A DNA stretch of 64,000 nucleotides from Cryobacterium sp. HLT2-28 (GCF_004402495.1 NZ_SOFH01000011.1:1-64000), one strand, 5' to 3'; positions 24,715 to 33,412 are shown, counted from the stretch's first letter. Notes: generated from the letters alone by a model not told the origin. Numbers and translations: made by a program.

Positions 24715-24957
24715 ATGAACGAGAAGACCACCTACCGAGCAATCTTCTACGGCGCCAACCCGATCGCGGCCGGCACGGAGCGGGAGTTGGAATACGTCGA
24801 CGGCGGCTACCAGCAGACCGTCACTCTCGAGGTCACCGAGGACGGCGCCACTATTCGCCGCGTATTCAAACTCGGGCATGTGACCGAGGAACCGATCTCC
24901 TACCGCTTCGTCGAAGATCTGCACGATACCGCGGGCGAAGCGGACGTGCCCAACTAG
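24715..24957 (+). CDS. 80-residue hypothetical protein
   Basis: The product (MNEKTTYRAIFYGANPIAAG...) is acidic and predicted mostly beta, with no motif I recognise. ATG at 24715 follows GGGAG closely. The leader contains a direct repeat, CACACCCTGACC twice, just upstream of the ribosome binding site. Its stop codon abuts the stop codon of thrE on the other strand (CTAGCTAG), leaving no space between the two convergent genes. Confidence 0.6.
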   Translation: MNEKTTYRAIFYGANPIAAGTERELEYVDGGYQQTVTLEVTEDGATIRRVFKLGHVTEEPISYRFVEDLHDTAGEADVPN

Positions 24958-26304
24958 CTAGATCCGCTTGCCCGGACTGCGGCTGAGCCGCACGGGCAGG
25001 GCCATCAGCGGGCCGACGAACCGACGCTGCAGGCGCCTGGCCGGACCCCAGACGAACTGAACGACGTATTGGGAGAGGATGGCACCCGCGGCCAGGGCGA
25101 CCGCGACCGCGCCGGCCGTCAGCAGGCTCAGCAGCCCGTTGATGTCGCCGTCGGAGAGCTGCAGCAGGCCGCGGAACAGGATCAGGCCGGGCACGAGCGG
25201 CACGAGCGAGGTGACGACGATGACCAGCGGGGGTGTGCGCACGATCCGGGCGGCGACCGCCGCGGCCAGGCCGACGCCGATGGCGCTGGCACCGGACGAC
25301 CAGACCAGCCCGAACCCGGCGGAGGCGGCCGCCAGGTAGAGGAACTCGGCGACGGCGCCGAGCACGCAGACCACCCAGAACGCGCGCCAGGGAACCTGCA
25401 CGGCCAGGCCGAAACCGATCACGATGACCATGGATGCCACGAGCAGCACCGGCAGGTCGGCCAGGGTCGGCGTCAGGTTGGCGTCCACCCTCAGCTGGAG
25501 GCCGAACCGCGCGAGCAGCAGTGACGCGCCGGCGACGCCGGTGACCAGCCCTCCGGTGATCAGGAGCGCCTCCATCAGCCGCGCCGTGCCGGTCAGGTAG
25601 AACCCGGAGAGGGTGTCGTGCACCGCGCCGAAGGTGGTCACCCCGGCGAGGAGCATGATGATGGTCGCGATGACGACGAGGGACGGGTTCGCCGTCGGGT
25701 CGATCAACGCCACGATCGCGGCCACGATCGGGCCGATCGCGCCGCCGACGACGTTCTGGTAGAACAGCGGAGCCTGGCGCCGGTCGAGGGCGGTCGTGAT
25801 CATGTCGATGAAGAAGGTGGCGACGAACGCCGCCGCGAGCACGATCGGCCCGCCGCCGATGAGCACGGCGGCCCCGGCGCCGACGAGGCTCCAGCCCAGG
25901 CGCCGGTAGAGGGCCGGGACCTGCGGCCTGGAGCTGACAATGGTGGCCAGGGCCTTGCGGGCGTCCGAGACCTCCATCGGCTGGTCGAGCAGGTCCACGA
26001 TCAGCTCGGAGGTGGCGGTGAGCTTGCCGTAGTTGAGCGAACGGTACTTCACGTTGCGGCTGCGGGTGATCGACTCGTGGGTGCCCGGGTCTTCGTGGGT
26101 GAGCGTGATGATGGTGTGGGTGATGTTGGCCTCGGTGCCCTTCAGCCCGTAAGCGCGGGTGATGGCCTCCATCGCGGCCGTCGCGTCCTCGGCGCCGGCG
26201 CCGGCGGCGAAGATGACCTCGGCCAGGCGCATCGTGAGGTCCAGAACCGAACGGGTATAGGCGGCGTTGTCGAAGACGCCGATGCTGGTCGTCGGATCAG
26301 ACAT
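24958..26304 (-). CDS. Threonine/serine exporter, ThrE family
   Basis: The 448-residue protein joins the two ThrE modules in one chain: an N-terminal soluble part (EVIFAAGAGAEDATAAMEAI, about residues 1-130) typical of DUF1212, then about ten membrane helices, the last four to five corresponding to the DUF3815 half. Corynebacterium ThrE, the founding member, exports threonine and serine. The start overlaps the preceding acyl-CoA dehydrogenase gene by 8 bp, so the two are co-transcribed, though they share no obvious pathway. Confidence 0.85.
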   Translation of the reverse strand: MSDPTTSIGVFDNAAYTRSVLDLTMRLAEVIFAAGAGAEDATAAMEAITRAYGLKGTEANITHTIITLTHEDPGTHESITRSRNVKYRSLNYGKLTATSELIVDLLDQPMEVSDARKALATIVSSRPQVPALYRRLGWSLVGAGAAVLIGGGPIVLAAAFVATFFIDMITTALDRRQAPLFYQNVVGGAIGPIVAAIVALIDPTANPSLVVIATIIMLLAGVTTFGAVHDTLSGFYLTGTARLMEALLITGGLVTGVAGASLLLARFGLQLRVDANLTPTLADLPVLLVASMVIVIGFGLAVQVPWRAFWVVCVLGAVAEFLYLAAASAGFGLVWSSGASAIGVGLAAAVAARIVRTPPLVIVVTSLVPLVPGLILFRGLLQLSDGDINGLLSLLTAGAVAVALAAGAILSQYVVQFVWGPARRLQRRFVGPLMALPVRLSRSPGKRI

Positions 26305-27463
26305 CGATCGGTCCCAGCCAGGCCGCCGCGACCGTGGAGTGCGCGGATTCGGCGTCTGAGGGGTGGAACAGGCCGGCGAGCACGTCCCGGTAGAGCCGAC
26401 CGAGCTCGTTGCCCGCGTAGTAGCTGCTGCCGCCGGTCACGCGGATGGCCTGGTCGACGGTCAGCCTCGCAGTCTCGGTGGCACGGTGCTTGAGCCCGGA
26501 GAGCAGGGCGAACCACTGGGAGCCGTGATCGACGAGGGTGTCCACATCGGCGGCGAGCGCGTCGATCTGCGGGTAGATGCCGTCCATCAGGATGGCGGCC
26601 TCCGCGACGCGCCAGCGGATGTCCGGATCCTGGGCCAGGCTGCGCCCGTCGTGCCGCAGGGAGGTGCGTCGCTCGGCCGCTTCGACGGCGAGTTCGACCG
26701 CGCGCCGGCCGATGCCGGTGTACACGGCGGCGAGGAGGATCTCGAAGTTGGCGAAGATCGCGAAGATCAGCGGGTCGCGGCTGGGCCCGGGATCAAGCCG
26801 GCGGAACACCCGGTCGGGCCGGGCGACGGCGCCGTCGAGCACGGTGGTCTGGCTCTGGCTGGCGCGCATGCCGAGCGTGTCCCAGTCGTCCTTGCGGGTG
26901 ATGCCGGGGTCGCTGCGGTCGAGGAAGGTCCAGACGATCTTCGGTGCGTCCGGGGAGGTCGTGTCCAGCCCCATGGTGCCGAGCCGGGTCCAGGCGGGGG
27001 AGAGGGTGGTGAAGATCTTGGTGCCGGTGAACCGGTAGCCGCCGCCGTGCTGCGGGCGGGCATCCGTGATCGAACCGGTCAGGACCAGGTCGTTGCCTGG
27101 CTCGCTCACGCCGAAACCGAAGATCTCCCCGGTGCCGGCCTCGTGCAGGAGGAACGAGAGCGAGGTGTCGCCGCGGTCGTGCAGGGTGCGGGCGACGCCG
27201 GTCCAGACCAGGTGCATGTTGACGGCGAGGGCCGTCGCCGGGGCGTGGGCGGCGAGGCGCACCTGGTCGCGGGCGACGTCGCGGAGGCTCCGGCCGAGGC
27301 CGCCGAACTCGATCGGAACGAGGGCGCGGAGGTAGCCGCAGGCGGCGAGCTCGGCGAGGTCCTCCGTGGGGAAGGTGTTGGCCTGGTCGTGGCCGGGGGC
27401 CCGGGAACGGATCCGTTCGAGGAGGTCGTCGCCGAGCGGGGAGAGGCTGTCGGACGTCGTCAC
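26297..27463 (-). CDS. Acyl-CoA dehydrogenase family flavoprotein
   Basis: The 388-residue protein has the fold markers of acyl-CoA dehydrogenases and related flavin monooxygenases: YLRALVPIEFGGLGRSL, GFGVSEPGND for the flavin loop, YRFTGTKIFTTLSPAW, LGMRASQSQT, and a C-terminal helix bundle with QAIRVTGGSSYY. The catalytic Glu of true dehydrogenases could not be placed with confidence, so a monooxygenase of the DszC type is an alternative. GTG at 27463 has TAGGCT 8 nt upstream. It overlaps thrE by 8 bp. Confidence 0.78.
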   Translation of the reverse strand: MTTSDSLSPLGDDLLERIRSRAPGHDQANTFPTEDLAELAACGYLRALVPIEFGGLGRSLRDVARDQVRLAAHAPATALAVNMHLVWTGVARTLHDRGDTSLSFLLHEAGTGEIFGFGVSEPGNDLVLTGSITDARPQHGGGYRFTGTKIFTTLSPAWTRLGTMGLDTTSPDAPKIVWTFLDRSDPGITRKDDWDTLGMRASQSQTTVLDGAVARPDRVFRRLDPGPSRDPLIFAIFANFEILLAAVYTGIGRRAVELAVEAAERRTSLRHDGRSLAQDPDIRWRVAEAAILMDGIYPQIDALAADVDTLVDHGSQWFALLSGLKHRATETARLTVDQAIRVTGGSSYYAGNELGRLYRDVLAGLFHPSDAESAHSTVAAAWLGPIDV

Positions 27464-27470
27464 AGACTCC

Positions 27471-27476
27471 AGCCTA
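27471..27476 (-). promoter_or_regulatory. -10 box of leaderless promoter for the acyl-CoA dehydrogenase
   Basis: TAGGCT on the minus strand, 8 nt before GTG 27463. It overlaps the last codon of the DUF4349 gene, giving the downstream pair its own promoter. Confidence 0.45.
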
Positions 27477-28337
27477 GGCAGCCTTGCGCTTCCTCGTCGA
27501 CAGCCAGACGATCAGCAGCACGATTGCGGCGACCGCGCCGAGCGCGAGCAGCCAGGGCAGGACGAAGCCGATTCCGATCAGGGCGCTGCCCAGAGCCGCG
27601 ACGAGGGCGTTCCAGCCGGCGACGATTCCGGTCCAGAAGCTGTCGGGGGAGCCGGGAGCGACCGTGCCCGTGGAGTAGAGGTCGAGGCTGATGGTTGAAA
27701 AATCAACCTGATCGGAGAGGTAATCACGCTGGGACTGGAGCCCTTCGAGCTCGCTCTGTCGGGCGGACAGGGCGCTTTCGATGGCGATCAGGTCGGTGGT
27801 GTTGGTTGCCTGCTGCATCAGGGTGAGCAGCCGGTCGACCGAGGTCTTCAGCGACGTGATCCGGGCGTCGAGGTCGGTGGTCTGCTGGGTGATATCCGAT
27901 GCGTTGAGTGAGACGAAATTGACGGTGCCGAGCTTCTTCAGCTCGGCGAGCGTGCGGTCGAGCTCGTCAGAGGGGATGCGCAGGGTCAGAGTGGCGCTCG
28001 CCGGCTGGTTCGGGGTGGCCGGGTTCTCGTTGCGGCTGTCGATGCGTCCGCCCGCCTGTTCGGTGATCATCACGGCATCCTGGGCGGACTTGATCGGATC
28101 GTCGACCGTGATCGACACCGAACCCGTCGTGATCACGTCGCGGTTGGAGGACTTGATCTCACCCGTTGTCCCGTCCTTGACGGCTGAGTCGGGCGAGACG
28201 GGCTGGGGGGCTCCGACGACGCCGCCGGATGAGTCGGAACTGGACGGGCCCGACCCCGAGGTCGACGCACCCTGCGCGGAACAACCGGCCAGCAGCAGGA
28301 CGGCGATAGCCAATGCGACAACGGAGATGCGCTTCAT
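27474..28337 (-). CDS. DUF4349 lipoprotein
   Basis: The 287-residue product starts with a lipoprotein signal whose lipobox is LLAGC, followed by a Ser/Gly-rich linker. A DUF4349 domain covers about residues 65-225, with the long coiled-coil stretch LDARITSLKTSVDRLLTLMQQ...IESALSARQSELEGLQSQRDYL, and a membrane helix with a KRKAA tail closes the protein. It would be anchored at both ends at the outer face of the membrane. Function of the family is unknown. Start ATG 28337 has TACAGT 7 nt upstream. Confidence 0.85.
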   Translation of the reverse strand: MKRISVVALAIAVLLLAGCSAQGASTSGSGPSSSDSSGGVVGAPQPVSPDSAVKDGTTGEIKSSNRDVITTGSVSITVDDPIKSAQDAVMITEQAGGRIDSRNENPATPNQPASATLTLRIPSDELDRTLAELKKLGTVNFVSLNASDITQQTTDLDARITSLKTSVDRLLTLMQQATNTTDLIAIESALSARQSELEGLQSQRDYLSDQVDFSTISLDLYSTGTVAPGSPDSFWTGIVAGWNALVAALGSALIGIGFVLPWLLALGAVAAIVLLIVWLSTRKRKAA

Positions 28338-28343
28338 GGCCCC

Positions 28344-28349
28344 ACTGTA
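28344..28349 (-). promoter_or_regulatory. -10 box of leaderless promoter for the DUF4349 gene
   Basis: TACAGT on the minus strand, 7 nt before ATG 28337. Confidence 0.45.
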
Positions 28350-28451
28350 GGGTCAGGGTGGATGCCACTGTCTGAATGCTCTCTGGGAGTCGAATCACAA
28401 TCGGATCTCGGCCGCCTGAACGGAACCGGCACGGGCGAGGATACTGGAACC

Positions 28452-29345
28452 ATGACGTGGTGGAAGGCTCTGATCGAACGGCTTCGCCGGCGACGCCCAC
28501 CGCTCCTGCACATCGCCACTGACGAGGGCTCCGGGCCGGTCGTGATCCTGGTCCACGGCATCGCGTCGTCGTCGGTGACCTTCCGGGAGGTCGTGCCCTT
28601 GCTCGTACCCGGGCACCGGGTGATCGCCGTCGACATCCTCGGTTTCGGCGAGTCACCGGCCCCTGAGGGCTGCGAATACCGGCTCGAAGACCACGTCGAA
28701 GCGCTCGACGCCACGATCCGGTCCCTGAATCTGCGGGAGCCGATCATCCTCGTCGGCCACTCGCTCGGCAGCCTGATCGTGGCCCGGTACGCGTCGTTGG
28801 CGCGCACCCGGATGTCCCGGCGCAGCCAGGTCTCCCGGGTGGTGCTGGTCGGGCCGCCGGTCTACATCTCCCCCTCCGACATCGGCGACCGCTGGGTACG
28901 GGCGCGGGTGAGCGCCTACCTGCGTGCCTACGATTTCCTGCGCCTGAACAAGGACTTCACGATCAGCAACGCGGCCATCATCTCCCGGCTGCTGCCGAAG
29001 GGGATCTTCGAGATCTCCGAGCGCAACTGGACCCCGTTCGTGAAGTCCCTCGAGCACTGCATCGAGTCCCAGACGGTGGTCAGTGACATCGCCAGCCTCA
29101 CGGTGCCGGTTGACGTGGTCTACGGCACCCTCGACGCCTTCATCGCGCTGGGCAGCATGACGGTGATCGAACGGATGCGCCACGTCACCATGCATCGGGT
29201 CGAGGCCAACGACCACCTGATCCGGCCGAGACTGGCGAGGGCGCTCGTGGCCGTGATCGATGCGGGTGGCGCGGTCGAGACGATGGCGTCGCCGATCACG
29301 GAACCGGCCGGTGAACCGAACGGGGAGCCGGCCGCAGACCGCTGA
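28452..29345 (+). CDS. Alpha/beta hydrolase
   Basis: The 297-residue protein has the oxyanion-loop motif LVHGIASSS, the nucleophile elbow GHSLGS and a late His in EANDHLIRP, with Asp in VYGTLDAFIAL as the third catalytic residue. Substrate unknown; an ester or lactone hydrolase is likely. ATG 28452 gives the shortest sensible N terminus and has GATACT 7 nt upstream; the longer frame from 28362 would overlap the divergent gene's promoter. The 3' 60 bp encode a repetitive Glu/Pro/Gly tail. Confidence 0.83.
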   Translation: MTWWKALIERLRRRRPPLLHIATDEGSGPVVILVHGIASSSVTFREVVPLLVPGHRVIAVDILGFGESPAPEGCEYRLEDHVEALDATIRSLNLREPIILVGHSLGSLIVARYASLARTRMSRRSQVSRVVLVGPPVYISPSDIGDRWVRARVSAYLRAYDFLRLNKDFTISNAAIISRLLPKGIFEISERNWTPFVKSLEHCIESQTVVSDIASLTVPVDVVYGTLDAFIALGSMTVIERMRHVTMHRVEANDHLIRPRLARALVAVIDAGGAVETMASPITEPAGEPNGEPAADR

Positions 29346-29368
29346 CCCGTCGGCGGTCCTGCGGTGGT

Positions 29369-29374
29369 TAGGCT
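29369..29374 (+). promoter_or_regulatory. -10 box of leaderless promoter for the aldo/keto reductase
   Basis: TAGGCT ends 7 nt before ATG 29381. Confidence 0.5.
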
Positions 29375-29380
29375 GGATGC

Positions 29381-30367
29381 ATGGACACTCGAACCCTGGG
29401 CAAGACCGGCCGCACCGTTTCCGTGATCGGCCTCGGCACCTGGCAGCTCGGCGCGGACTGGGGCGATGTGTCGGAGGCCGAGGCGACGACAGTGCTCGCG
29501 GCATCCGTCGAGGCCGGAGTCACCTTCTTCGACACCGCCGACGTCTACGGCGATGGCCGGAGCGAGCAGATCATCGGCCGGTTCCTCGCCGGCAGCCCGG
29601 TCGGCGCCGGCATCACCGTGGCGACGAAGATGGGCCGCCGGGTCGACCAGCTCGCCGAGAACTACGTGCTCGCGAACTTCCGGGCCTGGACCGACCGGTC
29701 GCGCGCCAACCTCGGCATGGACACCCTGCACCTCGTGCAGCTGCACTGCCCGCCGAGCGCCGTGGTCGAGTCGGACGAGGTCTACGACGCGCTCGATACC
29801 CTCGTGGCCGAGGGCGCGATCGCCAACTACGGCGTCAGCGTGGAGACGTGCGACCAGGCCCTCGCTGCCATCACCCGGCCCGGCCTGGCCACCGTGCAGA
29901 TCATCCTCAACGCGTTCCGGCTCAAGCCGCTCGAAGAGGTCGTGCCGTCCGCGCGCGCCGCGGGAGTCGGCATCATTGCCCGGGTTCCGTTGGCGAGCGG
30001 GCTGCTGACCGGCAAGTACACCCGCGACACGGCCTTCGCGACGAACGACCACCGCAACTACAACCGTGACGGCAGCGCCTTCGACGTGGGGGAGACCTTC
30101 TCCGGAGTCGACTATGAGACCGGCCTCAAGGCCGCGGCCGAGTTCGCGGCGATTGTGCCCGACGGCCTCACTCCGGCGCAGGCGGCGCTGGCCTGGGTCG
30201 CGCAGATCGACGGCGTGAGCTCGGTCATCCCCGGCGCCCGGTCGGTGGCCCAGGCCGAGGGCAATGCGGCAGCCGGCTCCATGCCACAGCTCAGCCTCGA
30301 GTTCAATGAAGGCGTGCAGGACATCTACGACCGGATGCTGCGCGACCAGATCCACCCGCGCTGGTAA
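29381..30367 (+). CDS. Aldo/keto reductase
   Basis: The 328-residue TIM-barrel oxidoreductase has FFDTADVYGDGRSE with the catalytic Asp/Tyr, KMGRR with the catalytic Lys, and HLVQLHCPPS near the active-site His. VSSVIPGARSVAQAEGN is the C-terminal NADPH phosphate-binding region. It belongs to the group with the yeast-type potassium-channel beta-subunit/YajO fold. Four aldo/keto reductases occur in this window; this one is not closely similar to those at 40015 and 53623. Substrate cannot be inferred. Confidence 0.9.
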   Translation: MDTRTLGKTGRTVSVIGLGTWQLGADWGDVSEAEATTVLAASVEAGVTFFDTADVYGDGRSEQIIGRFLAGSPVGAGITVATKMGRRVDQLAENYVLANFRAWTDRSRANLGMDTLHLVQLHCPPSAVVESDEVYDALDTLVAEGAIANYGVSVETCDQALAAITRPGLATVQIILNAFRLKPLEEVVPSARAAGVGIIARVPLASGLLTGKYTRDTAFATNDHRNYNRDGSAFDVGETFSGVDYETGLKAAAEFAAIVPDGLTPAQAALAWVAQIDGVSSVIPGARSVAQAEGNAAAGSMPQLSLEFNEGVQDIYDRMLRDQIHPRW

Positions 30368-30418
30368 CGGATCCGTCACCGGTCGGGCCGGCGGCCCGGC
30401 CGCCGGGCCGGCCCGGCC

Positions 30419-30525
30419 GGTGGTCGAGCCTGCCCCGGTGGTCGAGCCTGCCCCGGTGGTCGAGCCTGCCCCGGTGGTCGAGCCTGCCCCCGTGATTGAG
30501 CCTGGCCCAGGCGATTGAGCCTGCC
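30419..30525. repeat. 18-bp tandem repeat
   Basis: Four perfect copies of GGTGGTCGAGCCTGCCCC (30419-30490) are followed by two decayed copies (30491-30508 and 30509-30525). TGGTCGAG also occurs at 31256, 31351 and 31384. The array sits between the aldo/keto reductase and the SRPBCC gene. Confidence 0.92.
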
Positions 30526-30585
30526 GGAATCCGAGGCCATACTGGTGCGCAACAACGGATGCCACAGGTCCGCGAGGAGGCCGCC

Positions 30586-31077
30586 ATGGGCGACGACTAC
30601 AGCTTCCACACCGAGTGGCGGGTCGCCGGAACGACGGCCGAAGTGGCCCGGGTTCTGAGCGACGCGCGGAGCCTCCCCCTCTGGTGGCCCTCGGTCTGCC
30701 TGGCGGCGTTCATCCTGGCTCCGGGTGCGACCGATGGCCGTGGCGCAGTCACCGAACTGCACACCAAAGGCTGGCTCCCGTACACGCTGCGGTGGACCTT
30801 GACGGTGAGCGAGCCGGTCACCGAGGCCGGCTTCGCGGTGACGGCGACCGGCGACCTGATCGGCACCGGCCGCTGGAGCTTCGCCCAGAACGGCCCCGAG
30901 GTCGAGATCGGCTATGACTGGCAGGTCAGCGCGGCCAAGCCTCTGCTCCGCCGGCTGACCTGGCTGCTGCGGCCCGCCTTCTCGGCGAACCATCGCTGGG
31001 CGATGAGGCGTGGCGAGGAGAGCCTCCGGCTGGAACTACGCCGGCGTCGAGCGCCAACAGCCCAGGATGCGAAGTGA
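30586..31077 (+). CDS. SRPBCC (START-like) family protein
   Basis: The 163-residue protein has the helix-grip fold layout: an N-terminal beta strand plus VARVLSDARSLPLWWPSV, central strands (TLTVSEPVTEAGFAVTATGDLIG, GRWSFAQ) and a long C-terminal helix rich in Arg. Members bind hydrophobic ligands or act as polyketide cyclases; none of that can be read here. ATG 30586 is fixed by GAGGAGG a few bases upstream; the earlier frame start lies in the repeat array. Confidence 0.8.
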   Translation: MGDDYSFHTEWRVAGTTAEVARVLSDARSLPLWWPSVCLAAFILAPGATDGRGAVTELHTKGWLPYTLRWTLTVSEPVTEAGFAVTATGDLIGTGRWSFAQNGPEVEIGYDWQVSAAKPLLRRLTWLLRPAFSANHRWAMRRGEESLRLELRRRRAPTAQDAK

Positions 31078-31495
31078 ATCCCGCCACCGCCTGGCCCCAC
31101 CTTTCGCCGCCGCTCGGTGTGATCCATCGGCCACCGGGCTTCGCGCTACTGCGGCGCGCCGAATCTCCGCCGCAGATCCTGGTGTAGACGAGACCCGGGT
31201 GGTCGCGTCGGCACCGGCCTATGGGCGAACCCCTAGAGACCCCGCCCCGCCTCGGTGGTCGAGCTGGTCGAGACCTGGGAGCGCGCGCTGGCTCCAATGG
31301 TTGAGCGCGTCGCCACCAGGCGCCATGATTTCGGCGAGCGCAATCACGCGTGGTCGAGTCCGTCGAGGCCCCGGATCCTCCGCTGGTCGAGGCCGTGGAG
31401 GCCGTGGTGCCCTGATTTCGGCGATCTCACTCGTGGGCGTCACTGCCGGTCTGGCCCCGGTGAACCGGCAGGTCTGGCCCGGCTGAACCGGCCGG
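31078..31495. repeat. Repeat-rich intergenic region flanking the DUF222/HNH gene
   Basis: About 420 bp without a gene. It holds TGGTCGAG copies (GGTGGTCGAGCTGGTCGAG at 31254), GATTTCGGCGA at 31327 and 31414, and a 21-bp direct repeat starting GGTCTGGCCC at 31448-31468 and 31471-31491 that ends at the stop codon of the HNH gene. Confidence 0.7.
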
Positions 31496-33340
31496 TCAAT
31501 CCGTGTCCCGGTCGATGGTCGGCGTGCCCGGGTCGAGTTGGCGGTGGGTCTTGCTGGGGAGGGGGATGAGCGTCTGTTTCGGGTCGACCGAGACCGGCGG
31601 CTTCAGCCAGTAGTGGTCGCCGCCCCGGAGTATGGTCCAGCCCGTGTTGTGGAGGAGCAGGTGGTGGGGGTGGCAGAGGCAGACTCCGTCGGCGAGGTCG
31701 GTGTAGCCGTGTTCGAGGAGCCATTGTTTGAGGTGGTGGGCTTCGGTCCAGGCTGGTGGCCGGTCGCAGTCGGGCCAGATGCAGCCGCCGTCGCGGGCGC
31801 CCATGGCGGTGCGTTGGGCGGGGGTGAAGAGGCGTTGTTCTCTGCCGACATCGATGGGCTGCCCGGTGTCGGTGAAGAGGATTCCGAGGTAGCCGGTGTC
31901 GCAGAGTTGTCGTTGGACGGTGGCGAGGGAGATTGGAGCAGGACTGCCCTCGATGGACCCGTGCCCGGCCGCGAGGACCAGGGCCGTCCCCGGTTGTCCC
32001 GGCTGAACGGGCTGGCTGGGTTCGCCGGGCTGGCTGGGTTCGCCGGGTTGGTCAGGCTGGCCGGGCTGGCTGGGCTGGCCGGACAAGTCGGACAGGTCGG
32101 GTTGGCCGGGCTGATTAGAGGGGACGGCTTCGGCAGGTCTGACCGCCGGCGTGAGCCGGGCATCTGATGTCTCCGGTGCTTCAGCTACTCCCGCGGCGTG
32201 GGGTGTTGCCGACGCTGAAGTAAATGTGTTGGCCGGTGCGGCGGTACCGGTGTGGGGGGCGGTGGTGAGGTCTTTTTGGGTGACGATGATGCGCACGGCG
32301 GGGCGGCGGCCGCCGAGCATCTGGCCGGGGTCGACTTCGCCGGCGATCTTGAGCAGTTGCACGAACGAGTCCGCGGCGATCTGCGCGGTGCTGCGCGGGT
32401 CGTCCTGGACGGCCTTGGCCCAGGCTTTGCGTTTCTTGTCCACGAAGCGCACCCCGCCGCGCCTGGGGCTGGTGATCGAGTCGTAGGTGGAGAGCACGAA
32501 CTCGCCATCCTCGGGGGCGAAGAGCCCGTGCAGGCGGACCTTGCCGTCGGCGAGGCGGTAAACCTTGAGGAACCGGTCGTCGTAGGCCTGCTTCTCCCTC
32601 GCGGCGATGCCGGCCTGATCGAGGTCGTCGCGCATCCTTCGGGCGCGGGTGAAGCATTGGTCCGCGTTCAACTGACCGGCTTCGGCGAGCAGCCGGCTGA
32701 GGGCGGTGCCGAGTCTGTCGGCGGTGACGGCGGTATCGATATCGCCCAGGCCCTTGCGGATGGATTCGGCCGCGTCGACGGAGAGGGTCCCGGCGGTCAC
32801 GGCGCGAGCGATCGGCGCCTGCCACGACACCGGGCTGCCCGGATCGGGCGGGAAACTACCCGGGCCGCCCGAGTCGCCGCCCGCACCACCATCGACACCG
32901 GTCCCGTCAGCGCCGGTCCCGTCAGCGCCGGTCCCGTCAGCGCCGGTCCCGCCCGCACCGGTCCCGTCAACACCGGGCGACCCGAGGCCGTCTGCGGCCT
33001 GCCGGTCGGCGGCCTCGGCCCGGGCGAGCATCGTGCCGACGGCAACGAGCTTGAATGCTTCGTTCTTGCTTGCGCCGGTGACCTTCTGGATCATCGCCTC
33101 CGGGGAGAGGAACCCCTGCTGAGCGGCCAGGCCGGAATGGCCCAGCTCCGGGCGGGAGCGATCGGCGATGGTCGCAGCCATCCACGCGGCCCGGGTCTCC
33201 AGCAACCGGCGTGCGGTGGCGATGTCTTTTTGACCGGCCAGCGCCGCGGCATCCGTCAGGGCCTCGTAGTCGGCGCTGGAGCAGCCCAGGCGGGCGACGG
33301 CATCCGCTGCCTGTCTGAGCTGCTCTGCCGGTGAGTCCAT
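31496..33340 (-). CDS. DUF222/HNH endonuclease (13E12 family)
   Basis: The 614-residue protein has an N-terminal DUF222 domain (EQLRQAADAVARL to about residue 320) and a C-terminal HNH nuclease (GARDGGCIWPDC, WTEAHHLKQW, DLADGVCLCHPHHLLLH). Two repetitive linkers interrupt it: GTGADG units near residue 135, from a 15-bp tandem repeat, and a 40-residue Pro/Gln/Gly stretch near residue 425. ATG 33340 (MDSPAEQLRQ) is chosen as the first residue of the conserved domain; an upstream ATG-like start adds only ten unconserved residues. It is flanked by intergenic repeats like the family member at 2-493. Biological role unknown. Confidence 0.9.
   Translation of the reverse strand: MDSPAEQLRQAADAVARLGCSSADYEALTDAAALAGQKDIATARRLLETRAAWMAATIADRSRPELGHSGLAAQQGFLSPEAMIQKVTGASKNEAFKLVAVGTMLARAEAADRQAADGLGSPGVDGTGAGGTGADGTGADGTGADGTGVDGGAGGDSGGPGSFPPDPGSPVSWQAPIARAVTAGTLSVDAAESIRKGLGDIDTAVTADRLGTALSRLLAEAGQLNADQCFTRARRMRDDLDQAGIAAREKQAYDDRFLKVYRLADGKVRLHGLFAPEDGEFVLSTYDSITSPRRGGVRFVDKKRKAWAKAVQDDPRSTAQIAADSFVQLLKIAGEVDPGQMLGGRRPAVRIIVTQKDLTTAPHTGTAAPANTFTSASATPHAAGVAEAPETSDARLTPAVRPAEAVPSNQPGQPDLSDLSGQPSQPGQPDQPGEPSQPGEPSQPVQPGQPGTALVLAAGHGSIEGSPAPISLATVQRQLCDTGYLGILFTDTGQPIDVGREQRLFTPAQRTAMGARDGGCIWPDCDRPPAWTEAHHLKQWLLEHGYTDLADGVCLCHPHHLLLHNTGWTILRGGDHYWLKPPVSVDPKQTLIPLPSKTHRQLDPGTPTIDRDTD
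31997..32115. repeat. 9-bp coding repeat, Pro/Gln/Gly-rich linker
   Basis: Degenerate nonamers of the GGCTGGCTG/GGGTTGGTC kind encode repeated Q-P-G and Q-P-S triplets between the DUF222 and HNH domains of the gene at 31496-33340. Confidence 0.7.
32898..32972. repeat. 15-bp coding tandem repeat in the HNH gene
   Basis: Three perfect CCGGTCCCGTCAGCG units and two variants encode five G-T-G-[AV]-[DG] units. Being a multiple of three, changes in copy number keep the frame. Confidence 0.88.
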
Positions 33341-33390
33341 GCCACGAAGATACCAAAACACGAACACACATGTGAGGGTTTGTCACTACT

Positions 33391-33399
33391 TGTGGATAA
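33391..33399 (-). other. DnaA-box-like nonamer
   Basis: TTATCCACA on the minus strand is a perfect classical DnaA box, in an AT-rich patch between the HNH and GMC genes. It is single, so it is not evidence for an origin. Confidence 0.3.
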
Positions 33400-33412
33400 C
33401 TTATTCGAAGAA

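Noticed and set aside
30419..30525. CRISPR-like look of a regular array
   Set aside because: Units are contiguous with no spacers, and no cas genes are present.
33391..33399. Possible replication origin from a perfect DnaA box
   Set aside because: Only one box, with no dnaA or dnaN gene and no cluster of further boxes.
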